Shown: positions 1 through 6,818 of the stretch, one piece after another
Layout: each line of letters begins with the position of its first letter
Position numbering within the stretch: position 1 is the first letter of the stretch
The notes under the pieces: model-generated
The model's database searches: none
Seen by the model: the letters and a program-made list of their open reading frames with translations, nothing else
What the model was told of the DNA's origin: nothing
Source of the DNA: an uncultured Armatimonadota bacterium
GTDB lineage: Bacteria > Armatimonadota > Fimbriimonadia > Fimbriimonadales > Fimbriimonadaceae
Assembly (NCBI GenBank): GCA_946478935.1
Contig: CAMLEL010000009.1
Span: 1 to 17,660, forward strand
Direction of reading: 5' to 3'
DNA length: 17,660 bases
Program-made: the position numbers and the translations under genes

Positions 1-1
1 G

Positions 2-94
2 GCGGGGGTCGATTATCAAATCCAGCCGGGAAAACTTATTCCCCTGACCACAGACGGTAAACCCATCTCCAAGTGGCGCTTCGTTCGAAAATAG
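2..94 (+). CDS. C-terminal end of an unrecognised protein (5' partial)
   Basis: Frame 2 is open from the window edge to a TAG and encodes about 30 residues ending in PISKWRFVRK. The other two forward frames do not look as protein-like; frame 1 stops at 58-60. The tail contains a short beta-like stretch (KLIPLTTDGKPI) but nothing that identifies a family. The gene starts upstream of the window, so no function can be given. It is followed by about 147 bases without a gene. Confidence 0.5.
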   Translation, partial: AGVDYQIQPGKLIPLTTDGKPISKWRFVRK

Positions 95-188
95 GTCCTA
101 CCCTCTAATCTGTGATCTGCCTTCCGATGATTCTCCGTGGGTCATTGGGCCTTTAGGGAAAAGAAATCAAAACCTTGGAACCTTGCGT

Positions 189-233
189 CCGTTTAGCTCT
201 GTAGTGGTTGGCAGACAGGACCAATCTAAACGG
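189..233 (+). promoter_or_regulatory. Inverted repeat in the leader of the 73-aa gene
   Basis: An 8-bp perfect inverted repeat, CCGTTTAG (189-196) and CTAAACGG (226-233), ends 8 nt before the start codon at 242. Inside it GTTGG (207-211) can pair with CCAAT (221-225), one pair being G-T, so the right arms stack directly and a 10-nt bulge is left on the 5' side. This could be an RNA hairpin that controls access to the start, or a DNA operator. The rest of 95-241 shows nothing clear beyond a possible -35 (TTGGAA, 175-180). Confidence 0.45.
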
Positions 234-241
234 AAAATAAA

Positions 242-463
242 ATGAGGATCTTCGACTACGAAAAGCAGAGAGATTTGACCGATGTCGCGATTTCGCTAAG
301 CCGCGACGAGGCCGCGGATCTGCTCATGACGCTTCAGCGACTCGTGAAGCAGCCGAGCCTCAGCAAGGTCTATCTGAGCCAAATCAAAGGAAACGTGATC
401 GAACGCGAAATCGCGATCGCACTCGACAAGGATATGCAACCCGCCCTGGCCAAGACGGCGTAA
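242..463 (+). CDS. Small conserved-looking protein of unknown function, 73 aa
   Basis: I do not recognise this protein. It is 73 residues, highly charged, with no signal peptide, membrane segment or cysteine. The pattern suggests a short beta strand (MRIFDYE), a strand DVAISL, a helix from about residue 22 to 36 (DEAADLLMTLQRLVK), then strands around KVYLSQI and REIAIALD: a compact soluble alpha/beta fold. It is supported as a real gene by consistent coding character, an inverted repeat just upstream and an excellent terminator 24 nt downstream, so it is probably a single-gene transcript. No strong Shine-Dalgarno is visible, only GGAAAA 8 nt before the ATG. It converges on the 268-aa membrane protein gene. 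Confidence 0.7.
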   Translation: MRIFDYEKQRDLTDVAISLSRDEAADLLMTLQRLVKQPSLSKVYLSQIKGNVIEREIAIALDKDMQPALAKTA

Positions 464-486
464 GCGACGAACTAACCCCCAGTGTC

Positions 487-517
487 AACGGCGGCTAACA
501 GCCGCCGTTTCTATTTT
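487..517 (+). terminator. Rho-independent terminator of the 73-aa gene
   Basis: A 10-bp perfect stem, AACGGCGGCT / AGCCGCCGTT with a 3-nt AAC loop, is followed by TCTATTTT. The T-rich tail exists only on the + strand, so it ends the 73-aa gene rather than the convergent leftward gene. Confidence 0.9.
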
Positions 518-529
518 AAGAATTCGCAC

Positions 530-1336
530 CTATTGGCGAAGCCGTTCTTCGATCTCTTCGACAGCTGATTGCGGCATTGGAGGCGGTACGACGGAGATCG
601 TCTTTGGGTAATGCCCCAAGTCAAGTTCTTCCAAAGCGGTATCGATCGACTGGAGTTGGGCGCGGGCCTCGGCCAACGCGACAAGAAAATCGTCGGATGA
701 CATTTCTGGAGACTTCCCGATCAATCGATAGCCGAGCATCTTCATTCGCAAAGTGTCGAGTGTTGTCATGTACACAGCGCTCTGAGCTTCGGTTCGATGA
801 ACTCCCGCCATGACTCCGGCAAACTGCTGACGATACTCAGCGATGTTCTTGTCCGCGATGCGATAGAGCTCCTTCGATTGTGGATCTTCGCTGGGCGAGG
901 TCCAGATCGGTGGTGCTGCGTAGAGGTCACGCTCGGTGCGCTCGACCTCTGTCGAGATCAAATCTGCTCGACGCAATGCCCGGTACAGGCTCTTGCCAAC
1001 TCTGCGGATGGTTGAAGGCATCTCGCTGAGATTTGCGATTTGATCTCGGCGCAACTTCTTCAAGACCTCCTCGAAGCGCTTCAGGCGGTCATTGCAGCCG
1101 TTCCACATGGCTTGATAACGCTTTGAGGAGAATCGCTTGGCCAGACTCGCATTAAACGATGTGGCTGCCCAGTAAATCAGGAAGACCATCGTTATGAATG
1201 CCCTTTGGGGAGTTGTGTCCTGAAACAAGGGGAGCGTCCACACAAAGGCCAAGGTGATCGCGAGCAGGACCAGTCGCCAAGGCGACAGCAACTCTTTCAG
1301 GAAAAGCCGCAAGTCTTGGCGCCCGATGTCGTCCAT
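530..1336 (-). CDS. Two-pass inner-membrane protein with long helical cytoplasmic tail, 268 aa
   Basis: I recognise no named family. Two hydrophobic segments lie near the N-terminus (about residues 18-38, LVLLAITLAFVWTLPLF, and 46-60, AFITMVFLIYWAATS). Arg/Lys-rich stretches after the second (AKRFSSKRY) suggest that the rest of the protein is cytoplasmic. Residues about 70-250 are almost all predicted helix or coiled coil (KRFEEVLKKLRRDQ; EVERTERDLY; AQLQSIDTALEELD), ending in EEIEERLRQ. The start has an upstream CGGAAG and lies 9 nt after the gatA stop, so it should be co-transcribed with gatCA. Co-transcription is the only functional hint, and it may reflect housekeeping-level expression rather than a shared pathway. 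It could be a scaffold or envelope-associated factor; this is inference. Confidence 0.75.
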   Translation of the reverse strand: MDDIGRQDLRLFLKELLSPWRLVLLAITLAFVWTLPLFQDTTPQRAFITMVFLIYWAATSFNASLAKRFSSKRYQAMWNGCNDRLKRFEEVLKKLRRDQIANLSEMPSTIRRVGKSLYRALRRADLISTEVERTERDLYAAPPIWTSPSEDPQSKELYRIADKNIAEYRQQFAGVMAGVHRTEAQSAVYMTTLDTLRMKMLGYRLIGKSPEMSSDDFLVALAEARAQLQSIDTALEELDLGHYPKTISVVPPPMPQSAVEEIEERLRQ

Positions 1337-1345
1337 GTTCTTCCG

Positions 1346-2797
1346 TTACGGTATGGGCGGTCTCTGCGTGGCATTTGGCAGCGCCTGTTCGACAGAATAG
1401 GCGATTTGCAGCAGTTTTTCATCCTCCAGCGGAGCCGCCATTAGCTGCAATCCTACCGGAAGTCCCTGTGCGAATCCGCAATTGAGCGAGATTCCGGGCA
1501 TCCCATTCATGTTTGCTGGAATTGTGCAGTAGTCGAGCATTTTGAGTGCAAGCGGATCATCTGTCAATTCGCCAAGTTTGAATGCGGTGACCGGGCTAGT
1601 CGGCGACAAGATGAAATCAAACTCCTGGAACACCTTGTTGAACTCTTGCGTCATGAGGGCGCGAACCTGTTGCGCCCGAAGATAGAAGGCATCGTAATAT
1701 CCTGCGCTAAGCGCATAAGTGCCGATCATGATCCGGGCTTTAACTTCATGCCCGAATCCATCGGCTCGGGTTTTTTCAACGACGCCGATATGTCCCTTGC
1801 CCTCGCTGCGTGGCCCGTATCGGATACCGTCGAACCGCGCCAAGTTGCTGCTTGCCTCAGCCGGAGCGATAATGTAGTAGGTTGTCACACCGAATGCGAT
1901 GGACGGGATGTTGACTTCCGTAAACTCCACGCCCTCAGCCTTTAAGGCTTGGACGGAGTTTTCGACCTGTGCTCGAACGCCCGCATCCACGGCATCCCCG
2001 AACATTTCTTTGGGCAGCGCTGCGCGCAAGCCTCGAAGCGAACCCGCACGTAGTTCCTGGCTCGAAATCGGCTTCATCGGAAGGCATGTGCTGTCCCGCT
2101 GATCCGCTCCGGTAATCGCCTCCGCAAGGAGAGCCGCATCCTCTACAGTTCTGGCAAACGGGCCAATCTGGTCCAAGCTCGAACCGAATGCCACCAACCC
2201 ATACCGGCTGCATCGTCCATAGGTCGGTTTGAAACCAACGATGCCACACAGCGAAGCAGGCTGCCGAATCGATCCACCCGTATCGGATCCGAGCGAGAGA
2301 GGAGAGAATTCGGCGGCGACGGCTGCCGCCGAACCGCCTGAACTGCCGCCCGGTGACCGTTCAGGATCCCACGGATTCCGAGTTTTCTGGAAAGCCGAGT
2401 TTTCCGTAGACGTACCCATCGCGAACTCGTCAAGGTTTGTTTTGCCCAGCGGCACCATGCCCGCGGCCTTCGCCCGCTCAACTACGGTGGCGTCAAATGG
2501 CGGGATATAGCCTTTCAAGATTCTGCTGGCGCAGGTGGTCTCGATGCCCAGAGTCGAAATGTTGTCTTTAAGGGCAATCGGAACGCCGGTCAGGGCTCCG
2601 CCTTCGCCACGATCGATTATTTCCTGAGCAGCAATCGCGTTGGCCATCACGGCTTCGCTGTCCACCGAAAGAAACGCCCCGTACGTTTGATCGTGAGCAG
2701 CGATTCGATCAAGATAAGCCTTAGCCACCTCAGTGGCTGAAAGGTCCTTGGATGCTAATTTTCGACCAAGATCGGCCGCACTCAACTGCGTGATCAA
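1346..2797 (-). CDS. gatA: Asp-tRNA(Asn)/Glu-tRNA(Gln) amidotransferase subunit A
   Basis: GatA is the amidase subunit of GatCAB. It releases ammonia from glutamine, which is used to convert Glu-tRNA(Gln) or Asp-tRNA(Asn) to the amide form. The amidase-signature core is complete: Lys77 in PIALKDNI, Ser152 in PGGSSGGSAAA and Ser176 in GSDTGGSIRQPAS form the Lys/cis-Ser/Ser triad. I chose the TTG at 2797: the protein then begins MITQLSAADLGRKL as the family does, has 483 residues (usual about 485), and has GAGG 10 nt upstream inside the gatC end. The reading frame is open further upstream, but that extension overlaps gatC and is not family-like. It follows gatC by 5 nt and precedes the membrane-protein gene by 9 nt. 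GatB is not in this window. Confidence 0.97.
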   Translation of the reverse strand: MITQLSAADLGRKLASKDLSATEVAKAYLDRIAAHDQTYGAFLSVDSEAVMANAIAAQEIIDRGEGGALTGVPIALKDNISTLGIETTCASRILKGYIPPFDATVVERAKAAGMVPLGKTNLDEFAMGTSTENSAFQKTRNPWDPERSPGGSSGGSAAAVAAEFSPLSLGSDTGGSIRQPASLCGIVGFKPTYGRCSRYGLVAFGSSLDQIGPFARTVEDAALLAEAITGADQRDSTCLPMKPISSQELRAGSLRGLRAALPKEMFGDAVDAGVRAQVENSVQALKAEGVEFTEVNIPSIAFGVTTYYIIAPAEASSNLARFDGIRYGPRSEGKGHIGVVEKTRADGFGHEVKARIMIGTYALSAGYYDAFYLRAQQVRALMTQEFNKVFQEFDFILSPTSPVTAFKLGELTDDPLALKMLDYCTIPANMNGMPGISLNCGFAQGLPVGLQLMAAPLEDEKLLQIAYSVEQALPNATQRPPIP

Positions 2798-2802
2798 ACC
2801 GA

Positions 2803-3093
2803 TTAATCCTCGATGATCTGGGGAACCACGAACAGGCCCGCCTTTGTCAGCGCAGAATTGCGAAGGGCATCTTCCCGAGGTAGGCCTGATACAGCCACAT
2901 CCCTCCCCCAAATGTTCTGAAGAGCAACTGCGTGAGAGGTCGGCTGAATTCCGGCCACGTCGATCGATTGAATATCCGCAAAGTGACCCAGTAGCGCGTT
3001 CAGCTCACCCTGCAATGAAAGCATTTCAGATTCGTCGAGCTCCAGGCGAGCGAGCTTCGCGACGTGCCGGACCTCGTCCAGTGTGATCGACAT
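2803..3093 (-). CDS. gatC: Asp-tRNA(Asn)/Glu-tRNA(Gln) amidotransferase subunit C
   Basis: GatC is the small belt-like subunit that holds GatA and GatB together in the tRNA-dependent amidotransferase. The 96-residue length is typical. Family landmarks are present in order: the N-terminal helix VRHVAKLARLELDE, the ELNALLGHFADIQSIDVAGIQPT segment, and the C-terminal GLFVVPQIIED. It is the first gene of the gatC-gatA-membrane protein operon. No Shine-Dalgarno is evident before the ATG; a -10-like TAAAAT ends 9 nt before it, which suggests a transcript with almost no leader. Confidence 0.95.
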   Translation of the reverse strand: MSITLDEVRHVAKLARLELDESEMLSLQGELNALLGHFADIQSIDVAGIQPTSHAVALQNIWGRDVAVSGLPREDALRNSALTKAGLFVVPQIIED

Positions 3094-3121
3094 AGTTGCG
3101 GAATTTTAGCACAGAGGCATA
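3094..3121. promoter_or_regulatory. 28-bp divergent promoter region gatC / DUF255-like gene
   Basis: Only 28 bases separate the two start codons. On the minus strand TAAAAT (3108-3103) sits 9 nt before the gatC ATG. On the plus strand GAGG (3114-3117) sits 4 nt before the ATG of the large rightward gene and is a plausible, closely spaced ribosome site. The gatC upstream promoter half must therefore lie inside the first codons of the rightward gene, and the rightward promoter inside gatC. Confidence 0.4.
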
Positions 3122-5173
3122 ATGAGCTTGGCGATGCCTAGGCCAGCGTTTACCGTCGTATCCAGTTCTGTGGCAGCCCTTGTCGTGCTTGGGTTTATCG
3201 CTCAGGCATTCAAGTCCAAGATCCCGCAGACGCCGGTGAACGACCTTGGCCATGAAGGTTCCGAGTTCCTGAACCGAGCGGCGATGCAGAGAATCGACTG
3301 GCATAAGCCGACTCCCGAGTCATTCGCCTTGGCGAAACGTCGAGATTTGCCCATCCTTTTGTTTGTTGGAAGCAGCTATAACCCCCTGGCCCGCGGATTT
3401 GACGAGGGAATAGAGAATTCGCCCAGAGTTCAATCGTTTTTGGAGCGGAACTTCTTGTGCATTCGAGCGGACACTCTGGCATATCCCGCATTTCGAAACG
3501 CGTTCCTTCCCCTGTCTCGCGCCTCGCTTAACCTGTCGAGTGGCTTTCAGGTGTGGGTTTTGGACACGTCCGGTTCCATTCTTGATCTTCTCCCCCAAAA
3601 CCTGGGTGTATTCCCGCGCCAGGAGAATCTCTATATCGACGCACTCGTCACTGCCCGTGAGAAGTTTGCGGCTCCGTCGCTGGACGTGATTGAATCCAGG
3701 TTTCAGGACGCTCAGGTCCGCGACCAAGCGCTGCTCAGGATACCGGCAGTAGAAAACGTTCCCGACTTTGAGGCATTCGAGGAGCGATTCTTCTCAGAGG
3801 TATCGCAAAACGGCGGGTTTGAAGGTGGCTTGATCAAGCAGCTCACACCAGAAGCTTGGCGGTACTTGCTGTTGACGGGTCGCCTGAGCGACTTCAAGAA
3901 TGGCATCGAGCCGATTTTGCACAGCTCCGTCGTCGATCTCATCGACGGCGGATTCTTTCACGGCAGCAGAGACCCCAACTGGAAGTTTGTGGACTATGAC
4001 AAGTCCGCCACTGCGAATGCCTCGATGCTGAGGACTCTCGGTATGGCATCGAAGCAGGATCCCTCTGGGCTCTATTCTTACTTGGCCAGGCGCACATTCG
4101 AGAGCTTGACGAACGAGTTTGTGGTGGCCGCGGGTGTTGCGGCCCAAAGGCCAAGCGATGCCGGAGAGGATGGGCGGAGCCGGCGGTCGAGCTTCGGCGT
4201 ACGCAAGCTCCAGCAAACCCTTGGCGGTACGCCATGGATGCGCTGGGCTCAAGATCATCTCGGCCTTCGCGTCGAATCCAATCCGCTGATGACTCCCAGG
4301 CTCGCGTCTCCTGAGTCGTTGGCGGATCGAGGGCCACTTGGCGAGACGCTTTCCAAACTTCGCCATGCAAGTCCGGCCAACCCTTGTCAAGCACCTGGAT
4401 TTGCGGACGTGACTGGATTCACTGTCGCGAGGCTGCTGGAATCGGCCAGGCTCATGAACGAACAGAAGATGCTGAATAAGGCGGTTGACCTGTTTCCATT
4501 CATCGAGGAGTTTCGTCAAGGTCCCAATATGACCCACAGCTTCCACAGAAGCGTGCAAGACGCCTACTTGGGCGATTATTTGGCCTATGCCGATGCAGCT
4601 CTCAATCTGTATCTGGCGACAGGCCGATATGACGCGCTCTTGGAGGGGCGCAGCGTTCTAGAGAGGGCGCTCGTGCTGTTCGCCGGTGATGCTTCTGGGA
4701 TCATCGGCATGACGGGTGCCTCTCAGGAACCCATGCCCGAGAATTTATCGCTGAGCGAAGTCGCGGATCCAGTCATCGAATCCACGGTTGCGCAAGCAAT
4801 CCGGCTGTGCCTCGACTACTCTCGAATCTTTCCAGAGAGTCTGGGGCTTCGCCGGGCAGCCGACCAAAGTGTAATTGCCTTTACGGTAGCGGCACGAAAC
4901 CAGGGATATCGAGCGGCTGGATATTTTGCCGCTTGCCAGTCCGTGTTTGATGATGCATATTTTGTTTCGACCGGACCCTACGCACAGGAATTGGCCGACA
5001 AGGTTGCCCGTCTACATCCAGCGAGACTTTCGTTTGCTGCTTTCGGAGATGTCCGCCTGGACATTCAAGACCGGGGGCCAGGCGTGTATATCGTAAAAGG
5101 GATCTTGGTGGAAGGACCTATGTCTGCGGCTGATGCGGCGGCAAAGGTTCCAGTGACCCTGGGGTCCGGTTAG
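3122..5173 (+). CDS. YyaL/DUF255-related protein lacking the CxxC motif, membrane-anchored
   Basis: This 683-residue protein has a hydrophobic N-terminal anchor or signal (about 12-30, VVSSSVAALVVLGFIAQAF). A thioredoxin-fold region follows (about 52-135): IDWHKPTPESFALAKRRDLP, then ILLFVGSS, then RNFLCIRADTLAYP. It is arranged as in the DUF255/YyaL (SPATA20) family. The place of the family CHWCH motif reads SSYNPLAR, so both cysteines are missing. From about 225 to 600 it resembles the alpha/alpha-barrel of that family: GGFEGG at 231, and DLIDGGFFHGSRDPNWKFVDYDK at 272-294 in place of the usual GGGFxRYsxDxxWxvPHFEK. Redox activity is unlikely; a binding or structural role in the envelope is inference. 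The biochemical role of the family itself is poorly known. It diverges from gatC and is followed 39 nt later by a tRNA gene. Confidence 0.75.
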   Translation: MSLAMPRPAFTVVSSSVAALVVLGFIAQAFKSKIPQTPVNDLGHEGSEFLNRAAMQRIDWHKPTPESFALAKRRDLPILLFVGSSYNPLARGFDEGIENSPRVQSFLERNFLCIRADTLAYPAFRNAFLPLSRASLNLSSGFQVWVLDTSGSILDLLPQNLGVFPRQENLYIDALVTAREKFAAPSLDVIESRFQDAQVRDQALLRIPAVENVPDFEAFEERFFSEVSQNGGFEGGLIKQLTPEAWRYLLLTGRLSDFKNGIEPILHSSVVDLIDGGFFHGSRDPNWKFVDYDKSATANASMLRTLGMASKQDPSGLYSYLARRTFESLTNEFVVAAGVAAQRPSDAGEDGRSRRSSFGVRKLQQTLGGTPWMRWAQDHLGLRVESNPLMTPRLASPESLADRGPLGETLSKLRHASPANPCQAPGFADVTGFTVARLLESARLMNEQKMLNKAVDLFPFIEEFRQGPNMTHSFHRSVQDAYLGDYLAYADAALNLYLATGRYDALLEGRSVLERALVLFAGDASGIIGMTGASQEPMPENLSLSEVADPVIESTVAQAIRLCLDYSRIFPESLGLRRAADQSVIAFTVAARNQGYRAAGYFAACQSVFDDAYFVSTGPYAQELADKVARLHPARLSFAAFGDVRLDIQDRGPGVYIVKGILVEGPMSAADAAAKVPVTLGSG

Positions 5174-5212
5174 ATCAGCGCAGTGCGTTCGAGATGCGTC
5201 ATAATTCGCCCC

Positions 5213-5300
5213 GGAGGGGTCGCATAGTGGTCTAGTGCGCCGCACTCGAAATGCGGTAAGGGGCAACTCTTCGTGGGTTCGAATCCCACCCTCTCCGCCA
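5213..5300 (+). tRNA. tRNA-Ser (anticodon CGA), reads UCG
   Basis: The gene folds as a class II tRNA. The acceptor stem is GGAGGGG with CCTCTCC (one G-T pair). The anticodon stem CCGCA/TGCGG encloses the loop CTCGAAA, with CGA at positions 34-36. A long variable arm lies around AGGGGCAACTCTTC. The T arm is GTGGG-TTCGAAT-CCCAC, followed by discriminator G and an encoded CCA. Total length is 88 nt. A possible -10 (CATAAT, 5200-5205) lies 7 nt upstream of the first base. The last base abuts the stop codon of the convergent 118-aa gene. Confidence 0.97.
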
Positions 5301-5657
5301 CTAGGCTTTGGGCTTTTTGCGATACTGAAAATTGCCTACTCGCAAGGTTCCATCCTCCACTGGAAATCGTCCAGTTACCTTGCCGGATTCGACGGGCATT
5401 GAGTCAACCTGTTTCCACACCAGTCGGACGTGATCGCCATCAACGCGCCATTGGCCGGTGGAGGCAGAGCCATATCCTTTGTATTGGAAGGTGCCATTGC
5501 TCCGAAGGTCGAAGCGAACGGCTTTTACACGGCCTTCGAGAATCCATGTGCCAACCATGCTGTTCGCGCTGAGGGGAATGGAAGTCGGATCAATAGCTTG
5601 GAAAGTGGCAAAGGCGGCTGAAGCGCTCAGGGCCAGAATACTGAATAGGAATCTCAT
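5301..5657 (-). CDS. Small exported protein, lipocalin-like beta fold, 118 aa
   Basis: The N-terminus MRFLFSILALSASAAFA is a good Sec signal peptide with cleavage likely after AFA (about residue 17). The mature part of about 100 residues alternates hydrophobic and polar residues like a beta sheet or small barrel: MVGTWILEGRVKAVRFDLRS, GTFQYKGYGSASTGQWRVDG, DHVRLVWKQ. The GTW...F...G.Y...G.W.v.gd.l.l pattern is seen in lipocalin-like and META-like small secreted domains, but I cannot name a family. It likely acts in the periplasm. There is no Shine-Dalgarno. The stop codon touches the 3' end of tRNA-Ser, and its C-terminal RKKPKA codons supply the only T-run downstream of that tRNA. Confidence 0.75.
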   Translation of the reverse strand: MRFLFSILALSASAAFATFQAIDPTSIPLSANSMVGTWILEGRVKAVRFDLRSNGTFQYKGYGSASTGQWRVDGDHVRLVWKQVDSMPVESGKVTGRFPVEDGTLRVGNFQYRKKPKA

Positions 5658-5741
5658 GTGAATAAGGAGCAGTCTTGAAGCTCAAACTGTCCCCTCGTTC
5701 TGACGCCAACACGGGGCCAAATATGACATGTCCCGAAATCA

Positions 5742-6674
5742 TTATCGAAATCGCCCGATAGCTGCAGACAGATTGTCGACAGCAAAGCCGAGTGTTCGAG
5801 TCTCTTCGTCAATGGCTGCGATCGCCCCCGACCAGTCCTCTCCTTCGAGCAGGGCCAAAATCTGCTGCCGAACTTTCGCGGCTGAATCGGTGGCACTGCT
5901 TTGAGCCACAACCGCGGCATTGTAGGCGGAGCGCTCGTTGGCATTGAATCCAGCTGAATGAGCAGCCACGGCTTGAATTTGGCCAGTCAAATCTGACAAG
6001 ACTCCCTGGAAGAAGTTTAGAGCCTGAATCGATCCTTCCTTGGCGAGTTGCCAATTCTCAGGTCCAGCCTGGAAGCGGCTGATTGCCGCCTGAAGCTCAG
6101 AGAATGCCTCCTCAACAGGAGGTATTCCAGTTTCCAATCGATCGATGGCTTCGTCGATTTCCGGATCTCGCGCAGGCGTCCCACTCGATTTGCCGTCTCC
6201 GACGTCGGGTTCGTTTCCTCGGTTCGGCTTGGGGCTCAGTCTTTGCTTGTCGTCCAGTCGTTCCTGTGCAAGGGCCAGAGCCAGAGCCGCGTTGGTCTGA
6301 TCGGTTCGGACGTAGCCACTTCGACCCCTGGACATTCGGACTTGGAGCCAATTTGGATCAGAGGTGCGATTCACGTACATTGGGACACCACGACCAATCC
6401 GGTAATACTCAAGCGAACCTTCGCGCGGACTTCGCAAAATGCGCGCATCTACTTTGGAATAGACCTTGGCTCCCAGTTTCTTTGCGGATTCATCGATCGG
6501 GATCGAAGTGGACACCACGCTGCTCCCCGGAGAGACAGATGGTGATTCATCGCTGGCGAACGTCATTTGGATGCGCTCGGCGGGGCGGACAGGTTCGGAG
6601 ACGACGGTTTCGTTCTTTCCGCAACCCGCCAAGAATGCGAGGCCCAGTCCAATGCAGAGTCTTACGGGACTCAT
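5742..6674 (-). CDS. Lipoprotein with bacterial SH3-type domain, 310 aa
   Basis: The chosen ATG gives MSPVRLCIGLGLAFLAGC, a lipoprotein signal with lipobox LAGC (Cys18), so the mature protein should be lipid-anchored. The open frame extends 21 codons further upstream, which would bury the signal peptide, so that start is rejected. After a Ser/Pro-rich linker (about 25-60), residues about 66-125 resemble an SH3b domain: AKVYSKVDARILRSPREGS, then GVPMYVNRTSDPNWLQVRMS, then GRSGYVRTDQ. A charged linker follows (about 140-175), then a helical Ala/Gln-rich C-terminal half. SH3b domains often bind peptidoglycan or peptides, so an envelope-attached role is inferred. No Shine-Dalgarno; TACAAT lies 9 nt upstream within an 11-bp palindrome. 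Confidence 0.85.
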   Translation of the reverse strand: MSPVRLCIGLGLAFLAGCGKNETVVSEPVRPAERIQMTFASDESPSVSPGSSVVSTSIPIDESAKKLGAKVYSKVDARILRSPREGSLEYYRIGRGVPMYVNRTSDPNWLQVRMSRGRSGYVRTDQTNAALALALAQERLDDKQRLSPKPNRGNEPDVGDGKSSGTPARDPEIDEAIDRLETGIPPVEEAFSELQAAISRFQAGPENWQLAKEGSIQALNFFQGVLSDLTGQIQAVAAHSAGFNANERSAYNAAVVAQSSATDSAAKVRQQILALLEGEDWSGAIAAIDEETRTLGFAVDNLSAAIGRFR

Positions 6675-6679
6675 ACCAA

Positions 6680-6690
6680 TTACATTGTAA
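6680..6690 (-). promoter_or_regulatory. Palindrome overlapping the -10 of the lipoprotein gene
   Basis: TTACA-T-TGTAA is a perfect 5+1+5 palindrome containing the -10-like TACAAT (minus strand 6689-6684) that ends 9 nt before the ATG. A repressor bound here would block the promoter; it may equally be a chance AT-rich palindrome. The rest of the 6691-6806 gap shows no gene and no clear hairpin terminator. Confidence 0.35.
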
Positions 6691-6806
6691 CGCCGGTTTT
6701 TGAGTTCCAGGATTGAATCGAGCGTTTCTGCTTCCAAGCGCTATGCCGCTCCCTTTCAGATTATCGGTCCATAGGCAGTGCTGAATAGTCGTATTTCAAC
6801 TTAAAC

Positions 6807-6818
6807 AGCGCATGCGCT
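6807..6818. repeat. 12-bp perfect palindrome just after the CBM9-like gene
   Basis: AGCGCATGCGCT is self-complementary and begins at the base following the TAA of the CBM9-like gene. As RNA it would form only a 4-bp stem with a 4-nt loop followed by TGTTTAAG, a weak terminator at best. It could instead be a protein-binding site. Confidence 0.4.

Noticed and set aside
2798..2911. N-terminal extension of gatA to an ATG at 2911
   Set aside because: It would overlap gatC by more than 100 bases, and its Cys/Gly/Pro-rich residues match nothing in GatA; the TTG at 2797 has a good GAGG and gives the normal N-terminus.
3794..4558. A 254-codon open frame on the - strand
   Set aside because: Antisense to the DUF255-like gene; Arg/Pro/His-rich composition and no motif.
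5176..5202. Stretch GCAGTGCGTTCGAGATGCG upstream of tRNA-Ser that resembles its anticodon arm
   Set aside because: No acceptor or T arm accompanies it; probably chance similarity rather than a tRNA fragment or attachment-site repeat.
5213..5300. tRNA-Ser as an integration site for a mobile element
   Set aside because: I found no repeat of the tRNA 3' end, integrase or phage gene in the window.
6675..6737. Upstream start of the lipoprotein gene at 6737
   Set aside because: It would place 21 residues before a textbook lipoprotein signal peptide.
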